A stretch of DNA of 64,000 nt from Apodemia mormo (Eukaryota; Arthropoda; Insecta; Lepidoptera; Riodinidae). Below the pieces are notes generated by a model. The model was not told the DNA's origin and did not search any database. It was given only the letters and a program-made list of their open reading frames with translations. Both the position numbers and the translations under genes were made by a program. Positions 53,194 to 64,000 of the stretch are shown here, in pieces. Numbering within the stretch: position 1 is the first letter of the stretch; each line of letters begins with the position of its first letter. The stretch lies in contig JAUPFN010000010.1 of NCBI GenBank assembly GCA_036924255.1, positions 5,414,682 to 5,478,681 on the forward strand, given 5' to 3'.

Positions 53194-53411
53194 ACAGAAT
53201 ATTGGAGATTAACAGAAGTCAATCTACATACAAGCAATACTCGAGCAACGCACACATAGACACCTCTCACGGACGCGATATTTCGGAATGGCTCGGAACA
53301 GTTTGTGCCGCACCAGTCCGAGATATCGCGCCCGTGAGAGGTGTCTATGTGTGTTATGATCGAATATAGCTTATGTGGAACATTGACTTCTGTTAGCCTC
53401 TAGTATTCTGT
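53194..53411. mobile_element. Fold-back element (FB family), complete
   Basis: ACAGAATATTGGAGATTAAC .. CACCTCTCACGGACGCGATA and the inverse through ..CTAGTATTCTGT. 218 bp with ~90-bp arms. Its central region is the outer edge of the large inverted duplication. Confidence 0.85.
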
Positions 53412-53693
53412 GGTGAAATGAAGTGAAAGTGTCCAGCTGTATTCTAAAAATAAAGTTTCAAATACTTACCTGAATGGCCCTGACCACAAAAAAATATATA
53501 CAGCAGTCAGACTCATGTACGTGCTACACTCTTCATACGGTAGCTGTATACCTAAAAGTGAAGTTATCGCCATGTATTACGTTACAACGTCATCCTAGCG
53601 CGATAGTTCGTCGTAGACCGATATATGTAGCCGCGCCATAAGTAATATTCTCGTCGTCGTCATTATACTCTCGTCGAGTGAGGTAGTGTTCGC

Positions 53694-54061
53694 TTTTTTT
53701 TAGATCATATTATAGCAAACAAGCAGATGGGTCTCCTGATGGAAGGAGTCAACCATTGCCTATAGACACCAAAGATTAATGGTGCGTTGCTATCTTGTGG
53801 TGATCTAATACCACATGCTTAAGTTTACCGGCTACCTTACCGTCTAAACCGGAACACCGGAACCGGAGTGACTAACACTGACGCTATTGCGGCAGGAATT
53901 GGAACGGCGGTGGTACCAGATCCGGGCGAGACAATGCAGAACTCTACCACCTAGTAGTCACGATGGTAGTGACTCGCATAGCCAATCGGTCGCCTTTTAC
54001 GACCTGCCTGGCAAAACGGCAGTTGGCCTATTTTTCAAAGGAGCCCGAGACCAACACGGGG
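53694..54061 (-). mobile_element. R365 copy in left arm
   Basis: Poly-T to GAGACCAACACGG. Confidence 0.92.
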
Positions 54062-54121
54062 AATAAAATTTCTATTTCCTTACTGTCAAATTCATTTGGC
54101 AACTTGTAGATCACGCCCCAA

Positions 54122-54223
<102 letters not shown>

Positions 54224-54421
54224 ACACATAGTACATAGGTAGGTACAAAACAAACAGCGAGGCGTGCTTAGAGAGAGTACAATATCCTCATTCCACTTAT
54301 CTTAAGAGAAATACTGGTCAAAAATTAAGCCTTATTTTATTATTTAATTTTAGCGAGAATCGAGTACAGAGTACTCTCAGTATCGAACTCACCAGTCAGT
54401 CTCTCTGTGTGTATATCCATA

Positions 54422-54785
54422 TCCATATTAATAATATAAATGCGAAAGTCTGTCTGTCTGCCTGTCTGTTACGCTTTCACGGCTAAACCGCTGGACCGGC
54501 TATTCATGAAATTTGGCATAGATATAGTTGAAGATCCGGGGTCAAACATAAGCTAATTTTTTTCAAAAATCAGTCCCTGGAGGACTGAAATAGGGGATGA
54601 ATTTTTTATTAAAAGCTATTTGGACGACTTATTAATATATATACTCGCGAGTTATTAATATATATATACTATATATTAATAAGTCGCGAGTATACATATA
54701 TATACAAATATGTACATACAGTATACAAATATGTATGTATACTAGCTGACCCGCGCAATATACTCGCGGGCGAAGGGTCAGCTAG
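54422..54785 (+). mobile_element. Helitron H7 in palindrome spacer
   Basis: TCCATATTAATAATATAAAT .. GGCATAGATATAGTTGAAG .. GGGTCAGCTAG, then T. Internal AT-rich palindromes at 54632-54720. Confidence 0.72.
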
Positions 54786-54800
54786 TATACATACATATTT
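54727..54800. repeat. 26-bp-arm palindrome around opposed Helitron ends
   Basis: Arms 54727-54752 and 54775-54800 are exact inverses containing ACTAGCTGACCC plus flanking ATGTATGTAT. Inner 22 bases include CGCGGGC. Confidence 0.9.
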
Positions 54801-55001
54801 GATATTGTAATATAAAAAATACGACATAGCTTAAGATCGCTGTTTATGTTAGTGTACTAGGTTTGGTTTATACAAACGAAATTCTTAATTTTCTGTAATA
54901 TAATTTAGTCCATAGACTAAGCAATAAAATCTCTTGTAAAAGTCAAGTCTAAAAGTCAAGTTGACAAATGAATTTGACCGTAAGGAAATAGAAATTTTAT
55001 T

Positions 55002-55365
55002 CCCCGTGTTGGTCTCGGGCTCCTTTGAAAAATAGGCCAACTGCCGTTTTGCCAGGCAGGTCGTAAAGGCGACCGATTGGCTATGCGAGTCACTACCATC
55101 GTGACTACTAGGTGGTAGAGTTCTGCATTGTCTCGCCCGGATCTGGTACCACCGCCGTTCCAATTCCTGCCGCAATAGCGTCAGTGTTAGTCACTCCGGT
55201 TCCGGTGTTCCGGTTTAGAGGGTAAGGTAGCCGGTAAACTTATGCATGTGGTATTAGACCACCACAAGATAGCAACGCACCATTAATCTTTGGTGTCAGG
55301 TAATGGTTGACTCCTTCCATAAGGAGACCCATCTGCTTGTTTGCTATAATATGATCTAAAAAAAA
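55002..55365 (+). mobile_element. R365 copy in right arm
   Basis: CCCCGTGTTGGTCTCGGGC to TTGCTATAATATGATCTAAA; partner of 53694-54061. Confidence 0.92.
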
Positions 55366-55794
55366 GCGAACACTACCTCACTCGACGAGAGTATAACGAC
55401 GACGACGAGAATATTACTTGTGGCGCGGCTACATATATCGGTCTACGACGAACTATCGCGCTAGGATTTCGTTGTAACGTAATACATGGCGATAACTTCA
55501 CTTTTCATATCGTAGGTATAACCGTATACCTACGGTATGAAGAGTGTAGCACGTACATATGAGTCTGACTTCTGTATATATTTTTTTTTTGTGGTCAGGG
55601 CCATTCAGGTAAGTATTTGAAACTTTATTTTTAGAATACAGCTGGACACTTTTACTTCATTTCACCACAGAATACTAGAGGCTAACTGAAGTCAATGTTC
55701 CATATAAGCTATATTCGAGCATAACACACATAGACACCTCTCACGGACGCGATATCTCGGACTGGTGCGGAACAAACTGTTCCGAGCCATTATA

Positions 55795-55990
55795 TATCTT
55801 ATCCTCCAAACCGACACACGACGGTGACAAGCACTAACACTATTGTGGTAAGACGTTGGTACCATACCCGAGCGAGAGAATCGTCACGATGGTAGTGACA
55901 CGTATAGCTAATCGGTCGCATTTTACAAATTGCCTGACGGAATCTCGAATGGTCTATTCTTCAAATGGGGTTCGAATCAATACGAGGGAT
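55795..55990 (-). mobile_element. R365 5' two-thirds, decayed
   Basis: TTATCCTCCAAACCGACACA .. GGTCTATTCTTCAAATGGGG. Begins exactly where the right arm ends. Confidence 0.75.
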
Positions 55991-56228
55991 TTTAAACACT
56001 AAATTAGCTCATGTGGAAAAATATTTGGGTTTAATGACGTTCATTTTATTCGTTTAACTGGTTGATTTATTTCCAACCACATATTGGATTAACGACGCAC
56101 GAAAGCGAGGATTTCGCTGCCAACTTACACATATGTTTTCAATCTAATCATAAGCATTAACAGTTTTATATTAGAGTTCTGCGGTGAAATGAGCGAACCA
56201 TATATAAACTACGTTGCGCTCCGTGGAC
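55991..56228. other. Nothing recognised
   Basis: No supported feature. Confidence 0.4.
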
Positions 56229-56374
56229 AATTTTTTTTTTATGTTATAAGATAGCAAACAAGCAGATGGGTCTCCTGATGGAAAGAGTCCATCATCGCCT
56301 ATAGACACCAAAGGTGTTAATGGTGCGTTGCTATCTTGTGGCGAGGTCCAATGCCACATTCATAAGTTTACAAT
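56229..56374 (-). mobile_element. R365 3' end
   Basis: T-run, TTATAAGATAGCAAACAAGC to CCACATTCATAAGTTTA; 5' part absent. Confidence 0.85.
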
Positions 56375-56419
56375 TGTGTGTATTTATTATTTTTTACCTA
56401 TCTCTATCTATCTAGTCTA

Positions 56420-57010
56420 GAAAATGTGCCTATAGAGTATGTGGACCAGTATATCTATCTGGGAAAATAAATAAGTTTTAAAAACAACAGCAATGAGATA
56501 GAGATAGAGCGAAGAATTAAAAAGGCGTGGAATAAATACTGGCTCCTTAGAGAAGTTTTTAAAAGCAACTTGCCTATAAAGCTCCAAAAGAAAACTATGG
56601 ATTCATGTATTCTACCCACTCTTACGTATGGCTGCCAGACGTGGAAATTCACAAAGAAAATTAAAAACAAAATTAGTTGTTGCCAAAAAGATATGGAACA
56701 TAGTATGTTGAGTATAAAGAAAATGAATAAAATACGACACACTAAAATAAGAATTTATACCAGAGCAATAGATGCATTGTCTTATGCACAAACACTAAAA
56801 TTTAGGTGGGCCGGCCATATAGCCAGATACGTGGATAACAGATGGATCATAAATGTAACCACATGGAAGGGCCCGCCAGGCAAACGCCGAGTCGGAAGAC
56901 CCTACATGAGATGGGAAGAGTACATAAATAAAATCGCAGAAACAAACTAGTTACAAACAGCAAACAATAGAGAGAAATGGAAAACCTTGGAGAAGGCCTT
57001 TACCTGAAAG
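56420..57010 (+). pseudogene. LINE endonuclease-reverse transcriptase C-terminal fragment
   Basis: Longest open piece 56570-56950 (126 residues): LQKKTMDSCILPTLTYGCQT W, KIRHTKIRIYTRAIDALSYA, KFRWAGHIARYVDNRW, GKRRVGRPYMRWEEYINKIA. After the TAG, NREKWKTLEKAFT continues the family pattern. PTLTYGxxTW, WAGHxAR and GRPxxRWxxxI are the post-RT motifs of a common lepidopteran LINE. Upstream EYVDQYIYLGK precedes an in-frame stop. Catalytic core missing. Confidence 0.85.
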
Positions 57011-57064
57011 GGGTTCATGCTGATTGTTTTTTCATATTATATTATGTTCTTTGATCAATGATTG

Positions 57065-57130
57065 AAAAATAATGTTAAACATGATTATCAAATATGATCA
57101 TATTTGATAATCATGTTTAACATTATTTTT
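57065..57130. repeat. Perfect 66-bp palindrome, no spacer
   Basis: 33-bp arms meeting at ATATGA|TCATAT; begins AAAAATAATGTTAAACATG. No mismatch. Confidence 0.97.
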
Positions 57131-57435
57131 TCTCCAAACTAAAAATAAAAATATGTAAATAATAATATAATAATAGACTAATAATACTTAAAACTAATTA
57201 CTCTATATAACATAATCATAATTTATATTGTGTGTAGTAAATTTTTTAATGTGATTAGAATTAAGCATTAAGATAAATGTCATATTTAATCCAATGTTAT
57301 AATTATTGTTTTAAAAATATTGTTAGAGGTAATACGTGAAATTTGAAATTTGATTTATTAAATAAAAATGTAACTCACTAATTTATTGTAAAATGTACAA
57401 ACAGCATGGAATAAAAGGCTTTTTTATTTATTTAT

Positions 57436-58112
57436 TATTTTTTTTATATCATAAGAAAGCAAACAAGGAGACGCTCTTCTGATAAAAAAAGATAAACATA
57501 GCCTAGTCACCAAAATGTATATAAATAAATAAATATTCACGGGACAAATTACACTTAGTACACAACCCCAAAGTAAGCAAATTATTTGCTTATGTTATGG
57601 GTATTAGTCGACGATACTAATACATAGAAATACATATAATCATAAGTACTGAAATATATTTTTCGATGTCGATTGCGTAGTCAGGGTCGCTAACCACTCG
57701 ACCAGTGGGGCGATGGTATATGATGCGTTGCTATCAGTGTGGCTGGGAGCTAATTTATTTATTTATTTTTATTTACTTATTTCATCACAAAAGATGTACT
57801 ACACATCTTTTAGATTAAATTAATTGACCTTAGTGTATTTCTATTTTGCCACTTTTGTGAGAAACATGGTGCCTGAAGTAGGTTCAATGAGTAACTGTGA
57901 CACAATTGCCACGTGCATAAGTTTACTGGCTACTTTAGCTTTCAAATCGGAACACGACAGTGACAAGCATGAATCCTATTGCGACAGGAATAGGTAAGAC
58001 GGTGGTACCAGACCCGGGCGAGACGTTTTAGAACTCTACCACCTAGTAATAACGGCGTTAGTCCCGTATAGTCAATCGTTCACCATTTACGAACTGCCTG
58101 CTGCCATTCTTT
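57436..58112 (-). mobile_element. R365 copy split by S2 and a LINE tail
   Basis: Pieces at 57436-57512, ~57708-57755 and 57905-58112 follow the consensus in order. Insertions are the S2 copy and a (TTTA)n LINE-like block at 57755-57904. Confidence 0.7.
57522..57707 (-). mobile_element. S2 SINE with internal deletion
   Basis: (AAAT)n, GGGACAAATTACACTTAGTA, body, then jump to tRNA head GATTGCGTAGTCAGGGTCGC TAACCACTCGACCA. Confidence 0.82.
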
Positions 58113-58345
58113 TCTTTATCGTCTATGTGGTATAATGGTCTGATGTTGGTGTTGACCACATGAGGTCCGGGGTTCAATAATCAATTCCTTTGAAAATAAC
58201 TTTGCCGGGGATTAGAAAAGTGCCTGATTGGCGATAGGCTTGTCACCAATCACATTGTGGGGCTAAGTATGTTTGGCTAATCGTGGGTGCACTTGTTGTT
58301 CCTTTACCTACCCCTTCGGGGATACGCGCGTGAAATACTTTTGTT
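58113..58345 (+). mobile_element. S1 SINE, decayed head
   Basis: GTTGACCACATGAGGTCCGG GGTTCAATAATC (B box mutated) .. CTACCCCTTCGGGGATACGC. Confidence 0.82.
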
Positions 58346-59076
58346 TCTGCTGCCAATCTGATTGGCTTAACGCGAGCAAAGCCGTAGGTAAAAGCTAGTA
58401 GAAAGATAAATCGCCTCAGACTAAGGTTACGTCAATTCATGCAAATCGCAAAGTCGGATGTTTTTTGTTTTGAATAACTCCAAGGTTTCAAATGGTCGTG
58501 TTGCTAAGGCACGCGTCGCCATATTTAAAGAGATTATCTTTTTCGTAAACTGTATTTTAACGCCTCTTTAGGTAGTACGATTATATTTATTGTTTCACGA
58601 AGACGCGTCTCGATCTGAATCAATATATTAAATAATGAATGAATATATTAAATATGTGTGGGGGTACTACGCAAAAAAACAGTTGACCTATTCGATCTAT
58701 ACATATAATTTTCTCGTGATCCTATAAATGTAAGCTATGTCTCTTTTTATTATCATTTTTTTGTTTTACCGAATTTTAAATCACAACGAGTCTAAAGAAG
58801 GTTCACTTCAAAAAAGTGCACACTTTTTTATCCATCGTGCTAAAAACGTACCTACGTTAAGCTAGAAAAGAATTTAATTAGTTGCGATAACCTCTTATCG
58901 AGATTAGAAATTGTATTTTTTCTAATTAAAAGTTTGTATCGTTACCCTTTTATCGAAATTATTTAATTTCAGTTAAGAACTGGCTTTATAGATACGGTAG
59001 GTACCATTTTATAATTAATAATAGGATTAATAAGTTAGATAGCGTTTGTTTTTACATATTTTGTACGTATTAATTA
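58346..59076. other. Unassigned; Helitron-like 3' end near 58375-58400
   Basis: CGAGCAAAGCCGTAGGTAAA AGCTAG|T looks like a Helitron terminus without a traceable body. Rest not recognised. Confidence 0.4.
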
Positions 59077-60352
59077 CATGGGGCACACTAAAAGTTTTGC
59101 ACTTCTAGCTAATCGGAACTATTTGAATTTCGAATGTTATATTTTTAAAACTTTGCAACCTTCTTAGTAATAAAAAAAACAATTGGCGGGAAATGATTTG
59201 TCAATTGTTTTTTATCACACATCAAAATTCTACGTACGCAACGAAAATGGAATTAAGTCGAAAAGATTTTAGAGCGATGATTTTTTTATGATTTTAAAAG
59301 TTCTCTTTCTCCGCAAGACTGTGCCGCTCGTCTTCAAAATGCTTTTGGGAGAGAAGCACCATGTTTGAGCACCGTGGGGCGATGGTTTGCTGAATTTGAG
59401 AGAGGTCGAGTTTCTTTACATGACGAATTTCGTGAAGGGCGGCCTTCAACTGTCGTCATCGAAAATAATGTGGCTACTGTTAAGCGGTTAATTGAAGAAA
59501 ACCCCCGGATTACCTATGAGACAATTTGAGGACTACTGGGGTATGAGCCAAATTCAGAAATTTTACACGAGGAATTGGAAGTTCGGAAACTTTGTTGTCG
59601 TTGGATCCCCCATGATCTGACAGCGGAGCAGAAGCGGGCTCGCGTGGAATGGTGCTCACAGATGCTACTGAAGTACGACCACGGACATTCTAATGCTGTT
59701 TATGACATTGTCACAGGAGACGAAACGTGCATTTATTGTTTTGAACCCGAAAAAAGCAGCAATCTTGTGAATGGGTGTTGGAAAATGAGACAGGCAACAA
59801 AAGTGAGACAGACGAAAAACGTTGGTAAAAAAATGATCGCGTTTTTTTCTCAGTTGCGGGTCCCATCTGTACAATTCCACCTGAAGATCAAAAGAGTGTT
59901 AATGCCGAGTGGTATTCTACCATTTGTTTACCCAGGCTGTTAGAAAAAATTCGCGAAAGACGACCCAAAAGACGCATTCTCCTACACCATGATAACGCTT
60001 CTTCACACACGGCCAACAAAACAAAGTCATGTTTAGCTTCCGAAAAAGTACATCTCGTCACTCATCCTGCGCGTAGCCCCGACCCAACACCTGTGATTCT
60101 GTATTTTTGATTTGATGAGAGGTTTTACTTTTACCAACTCCGAAGGGGCAGTGATAGCGTTCAATCAGCACGTAGAAAACATGCCTTCAGAAGTTCAGAT
60201 CTGTGGTCCTCCTGTTTCAAAAAATGGTTCGATCGCATGATGTTTAAAATGTTTAAAATGTAAAGGAGATTATTTTGAAAAGCAATAAACATAATATTTG
60301 GTTATAACATGTTGTTTTTTTAAGTTACGCAAAACCTATAGTGTGACCTACG
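59077..60352 (+). mobile_element. mariner element, full length
   Basis: 1276 bp with imperfect terminal inverted repeats (GGGGCACACTA..GTTTTGC against inverse GCAAAACCTATAGTGTGACC) and TA at 59075-59076 and 60353-60354. Length is normal for mariner. Confidence 0.9.
59247..60245 (+). pseudogene. mariner transposase, inactivated
   Basis: Starts ATG 59247 (MELSRKDFRAMI). After an early frameshift it reads LSPQDCAARLQNAFGREAPC, LSTVGRWFAEFERGRVSLHD (helix-turn-helix), EGRPSTV, then a stop at 59527. First catalytic Asp in IVTGDETCIY; second in ILLHHDNASSHT; PARSPDPTP precedes the third, which lies in another frame. At least three frameshifts and two stops across the gene. DD34D spacing is what the family requires and is consistent after frame correction. 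Confidence 0.88.
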
Positions 60353-60354
60353 TA

Positions 60355-61564
60355 CTTTATCGCATAACAGGCCATTAATTAGGGTAAATATATTTAGTGT
60401 TATAAATCTACAGATTAATACGTAAAACGAACACTTTGTACACTTTTCACAAAACTTACACGAACAGATGAGAATGAAATTTGGCAGAGTTAAAGTTTAT
60501 ATTACAAAGGTGTGCAAAATACATTTTATATTATGCATTCAAAAACATTAAATTAATAAAAATAAACATCACGCACATTACCTTGCAGTCGAATTTCGAC
60601 CAACTGGTGATCGCTAGTATATTTAAATGAGCAATCTTGTTTAAATATCAATTTATATTGCAGATCTTCGAAAAGGCTCTAAAGTTTTGGAAATAATTAT
60701 GTAGATAAAGTTGGAAAATATTTGTCTCTCATTGATTACATAGATAGATCTCATTCATTACATTAGAGACATGCTAAAAAATAGAACTAACTATAATAAA
60801 CTCACTTTTCTGGACAGCAATTAATGATCGCACACCGTATGCGTTGAGTTCGTCGCAACTCACAAGTTCTCGACGGACATATGTACCTATTTCATGAGTC
60901 AGGGATTTTTGTACTCTGTGTACAAAAGTACCTCGTCTGCGTAGGCCATATTCGGGACAAAAAGTACCCCGTAGATAGTCCCCCATCTGCGCAGGGCTTT
61001 AGTATAGATAGAGGACAATAGATATATTGTTTGCTCTAATAAAATACTACTTTTGTCTGGTTTTCAAAGGACACAGTATAACGGAACTACGATAATCGTG
61101 TTCGATCCTGTTTGATGCGACCTCGCGGAACTGGTAATAATAGTATCATTATTACATACCTACTTCCTCATCCTGATTACTTTTATGGTCAAGTGCACTG
61201 CACTGATATTAATTTTTGTAGCATATAATAGTAAATTAAAAAAAGCGCTGAACTGTTTCCGAAGAGTATTTGGACTAGGTAATGGGTCCGCAACGCCTGG
61301 GATTTGGTACTGTAGCACCTTCTTTGTGTTACAGTTAAAATAGTGCTGGCCACTTGTTCCATTTTAAATTGTATTTAGAATAGTTTGGTAGATTGTTTAG
61401 TATTTTTATAATTTGTCAGATGTACTTAATTTGTTTTTAATCGGGCTCGGACGAAATGCCCAATAAATTAAAGTTATACTGAAGTTGAATCTTTTAATTA
61501 TACGTTTTATAATTATCAAGTAATACCCGTGTATCTCTCGAAAATAATTTGAAGCTGCAAATCA
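60355..61564. other. Nothing recognised over 1.2 kb
   Basis: A 70-codon minus-strand ORF at 60774-60986 has no family features. AATAAATTAAAGTTATACTG near 61455 could be an old LINE tail. Confidence 0.35.
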
Positions 61565-61871
61565 GAAAACAGAAATCAGAAATACTTTATTCAATAAAAC
61601 TTTTTACAAGTTATTTTGACGCGTCAACATTATTTTTTAAACTACTACCCGATCGGAAGCGCGGCCACATACTGAGAAGACCCGGCGGAAGAAACTCAGC
61701 AGGCTTGTCTTTTTTCATATAATTTTTTAAATAATATATTACATAAAGTTTAATTAGTAAGTATCTAATTGTTACAGTAATAATAAAGATTGCCGATATG
61801 AGGAGCAGTTAATCCTATGCTTTCCTGTCATCTAGGTATTCAGATATTTTATAGTAACCTTTTTTACACAT

Positions 61872-62409
61872 TATTTGTCGCCTCTGTGGTCTAGTGGTCC
61901 AGCGTTGGTGTTGACCACATGAGGTCCCGGGTTCGATTCCCGGGTCGAGCACATTAAAAAAAAGTGTTTTTTCAGTTTTCTGAGAAACAAAGCTGCCCGG
62001 GATTGAAAAGTGCCCGGTTGGCGATAGGCTTGCCACCTATCATATTTGTGGGACCAAGTATCTTCGGCTAATCGTAGGTGCACTTGTTGTACCTCTTAAT
62101 GTAATATTTTATCACTTATTGTATGTTATACTGTACTATTATATTACTATATTACTATGTCTTACTATACTATGCCTTTCTGCCAGGCAGTTCGTGAAAG
62201 GCAACCGTTTGGATATAGATAAAATAGTCGTTGCGGAACTCTACTGTCTAATACCTCGGTGATAGTAACATGTTTTGCGAATCTTTCGCCTTTTATGAAC
62301 TGGTTGGTTGGACGTCAGGTCAGACCATTGATACTGTATTATTATATTATTATATCACTTGTTGTACCTCTGCCTACCCCTTCGGGGATATGGGCGTGAA
62401 GATACTTTA
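61872..62409 (+). mobile_element. S1 SINE, itself interrupted
   Basis: A box GTGGTCTAGTGG, B box GGTTCGATTCC; body to 62097, end piece 62358-62409. Flanking LINE sequence AACCTTTTTTACACA (61857-61871) and AACCTTTTATACACA (62410-62424) is its ~15-bp target duplication. Confidence 0.9.
62098..62357. mobile_element. Insertion within S1, 16-bp target duplication
   Basis: CACTTGTTGTACCTCT stands on both sides (62082-62097 and ~62357-62372). The insert has R365-like pieces (CTGCCAGGCAGTTCGTGAAA, GGAACTCTAC) between (TATTA)n-rich ends. Confidence 0.75.
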
Positions 62410-62740
62410 ACCTTTTATACACAGTTTTGTTTTAACACATTTTTGAATTTAACTGGTAAATCTCTATTGGCATCAGGCAGCTTATTGTAGAAGCGTATAC
62501 TTTACCCCATAAAAGAGTTGCTTATTCTGTGGAAACGAGACACATGCACAGCAAGATTGTTTTTGTTCCTTGTAGGTATTTAGGGAGTGAATATCACTAT
62601 TCTTTTTAAATACTTAAGCAAATATTTTTACGTACGTACATCAAGGTTTCGAATATATACTGAGAAATTACAGTAAAAATATTGATTTCACTGATTGTTC
62701 CAAGACGAGAATACCCCCGTGACGACCGGAGGGATAGAAA

Positions 62741-62797
62741 GGGATAGAAAACCGATGATACTGTAACGCTATTACAGTATCATCGGTTTTCTAACCC
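62741..62797. repeat. 26-bp-arm hairpin, five-base loop
   Basis: GGGATAGAAAACCGATGATA CTGTAA and its inverse with one mismatch; loop CGCTA. Confidence 0.95.
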
Positions 62798-62958
62798 TGC
62801 CGCAAAAGCGACACTGTTTATAATTGTGGTGCTTAGGGTTGGAGGCCATGGTACCTAACTGTTATAAACATCCCACCATATACAGATAACCACGTAGGTA
62901 TTTTTGATGTCTGTCAGGCGATTGTTTTCTTTTTCCATCAGCAGAGTCATCTGCATTA
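62798..62958 (+). mobile_element. R365 copy, heavily decayed
   Basis: CTGCCGCAAAAGCGACACTG, GTTGGAGGCCATGGTACC, TCTTTTTCCATCAGCAGAG.. in consensus order; then (ATT)n. Confidence 0.6.
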
Positions 62959-63340
62959 TTATATTATTATTATTATTAATCCACAATATGGTCAAAAATG
63001 AGTTAAGTGCATCAAACTAATGCTAAATATCAATACAATTGGCCAGTAAAAACATCTAAGCAAAAATAGTTCTCTATTACTTTATTCAACGTCAGAACTA
63101 AACCCCATGTAGGTATGGCGCATTAAAAAAATAAACAATATCCAACTTTAAACTTCAATATTTCTAAAGTGATTTTGTGTGTATTGAATCCTTTTCGTAC
63201 AACTACATCCAATTGTAATTATAAAATATTTATAAAACTGCAGCAGCCAGCAGACTTTTCAGTTCCTTTGTCTCCGAAACCCTGCATCAGATGAAGATCT
63301 GGGCTTTACTAAAATGGGACAACAAATTTTCTTTTGATTA
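62959..63340. other. Nothing recognised
   Basis: No supported feature. Confidence 0.4.
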
Positions 63341-63676
63341 GGGGCCATCCATAAATTACGTCACACGAATTTCATGATTTTTTGACCCCTCCCCTGTACT
63401 TGTTACGGCTGGTCACATTTGTGAGACCCCCCCCCACCTATCGTGATGTCACATAATTTACAATTTTACATTGGAATAATGATCTCATTCGATTATTTTT
63501 TATCTATACAGGTGGCTTTTTAAATTCACTGTTGTAATACTTAGATATAAAAAGAATTATATATTGAAAAAATGTGATGTCACAAAATTTGGGACCCCTC
63601 CCTACCCCTTGTCACACAATTTCAGACTTCGTCCACCCCTTCCCTCCCCCTTAACATGTGACGTAATTTATGGATA
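63341..63676. mobile_element. MITE with CCATAAATTACGTCA-type inverted ends
   Basis: GGGGCCATCCATAAATTACG TCACACG at the left; inverse ..GTGACGTAATTTATGGAT at the right; C-rich tracts (GACCCCTCC) inside both ends. No coding capacity. Confidence 0.75.
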
Positions 63677-63785
63677 AACTGAATTTTTTTGACAGCTTCG
63701 TTTTGACGATACGTTCAGCTTTTCTATCTTCGAAAAATCTCGAATCGGGTAATCGTGGAGGACACTTCATATTCTACAATGAAAA

Positions 63786-63850
63786 AATATTAGGCGTATT
63801 CGGCTCAGATCATGAGGTTCTAGGTTCGATCCCCGGGTCGGGCAAAATTA
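63786..63850 (+). mobile_element. S1-type tRNA-derived head only
   Basis: CATGAGGTTCTAGGTTCGATCCCCGGG.. with B box GGTTCGATCCC, then ATTATT. Part of the ORF at 63670-63969, which is therefore chance. Confidence 0.65.
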
Positions 63851-63861
63851 TTATTCAATTA

Positions 63862-63899
63862 TTCAGGATTTTTCGAGGTTTTTCTCGAAAAATCCTGAA
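63862..63899. repeat. 16-bp-arm perfect hairpin
   Basis: TTCAGGATTTTTCGAG, GTTTTT, CTCGAAAAATCCTGAA. A short A/T-loop hairpin next to a pol III-type head. Confidence 0.95.
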
Positions 63900-64000
63900 C
63901 AAAGCAAAAGCATCCTCGGGTGAGCACATAAAGCCGTTGGTCCTCATTATTCCTAGAAATAGTCTATAATCATTATCGAGTCGGTAAAATGCGGCGATGA

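Larger units (their letters stand above)
56390..57440 (+). mobile_element. LINE 3' end with reverse transcriptase remnant
   Basis: 5'-truncated. RT C-terminal coding to ~57010, 3' region with a perfect palindrome, and tail GGAATAAAAGGC then T-rich (ATTT)n. Confidence 0.75.
61565..62625 (-). mobile_element. LINE 3' end, split by S1
   Basis: Minus strand: NKQLFYG-like coding at 62412-62560, KKGYYKISEYLDDRKA at 61815-61870, GAAACTCAGCAGGCTTG in the 3' UTR, tail AATAAAGTATTTCTGATTTC. Paralogue of 38560-39335. Confidence 0.8.

Noticed and set aside
55600..55640. Splice donor CATTCAG|GTAAGT in the palindrome's right arm, suggesting a captured exon
   Set aside because: No open reading frame leads into it, and the mirrored copy in the left arm offers no independent support.
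60774..60986. 70-residue minus-strand ORF
   Set aside because: No recognisable family, promoter, splice or repeat context; length is within chance expectation.
63670..63969. 99-residue ORF at the right edge
   Set aside because: It spans a MITE end, a SINE head and a hairpin, which cannot be one real exon.

Overview
The window looks like nuclear DNA of a moth or butterfly (Lepidoptera). It is AT-rich, has GT-AG introns, and holds the interspersed repeats typical of that order: many short Helitrons ending in CTAG, tRNA-derived SINEs, LINE ends with (AATA)n tails, mariner, and hAT elements. The host identification is inferred from repeat style and the one host gene, not from a database match. 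There is no sign of bacterial or viral genome organisation.

The only confident host protein gene is at 1-6719 (+). It is the last four coding exons, 348 codons plus stop, of a monocarboxylate transporter (SLC16/MCT, major facilitator superfamily), covering the large central cytoplasmic loop and the C-terminal six membrane helices. Its last intron (2278-6561) has absorbed a LINE 3' end and a decayed autonomous Helitron. That Helitron shows pieces of the N-terminal region, a DUF6570-like region and a PIF1-type helicase P-loop, with an internal inversion.

Downstream of 6719 the window is almost entirely mobile DNA in layers. The most abundant unit, called R365 here, is a ~365-bp retroposon with a constant 5' end (near GTGTTGGTCCC) and a 3' end TATGATAT followed by poly-A; I count more than 25 whole or broken copies. 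Two tRNA-headed SINE families (S1 and S2) and at least ten Helitron groups (H1-H10) fill much of the rest. Many insertions are nested, so relative ages can be read: R365 carrying an S1 and another R365 (12.3-13.2 kb), S2 split by a Helitron (26.9-27.5 kb), a Helitron split by two Helitrons (49.6-50.3 kb), a Helitron split by a hAT (17.0-17.8 kb), and a LINE split by S1 split by a further insertion (61.6-62.6 kb).

Three DNA transposons keep coding sequence. At 43471-45408 (-) is a 1938-bp IS630/Tc1/mariner-type element with 89-bp terminal inverted repeats, a TA target duplication, and a transposase broken by one frameshift. Its catalytic spacing is DD82D. At 59077-60352 (+) is a full-length 1276-bp mariner with a decayed transposase. 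At 17192-17708 is a hAT deletion derivative that still encodes the hAT C-terminal region.

The second theme is inverted DNA. There is an ~820-bp-arm inverted duplication at 53287-55791, several fold-back elements (9.2-10.2, 13.5, 18.2-18.6, 22.2-22.4, 48.5-49.5 and 53.2 kb), and at least ten short palindromes that are perfect or nearly so. Two of these (51964-52031 and 57065-57130) have no spacer at all. Positions of degraded repeats are good to about 10-20 bases. Family names are from recognition of motifs, not from searches.
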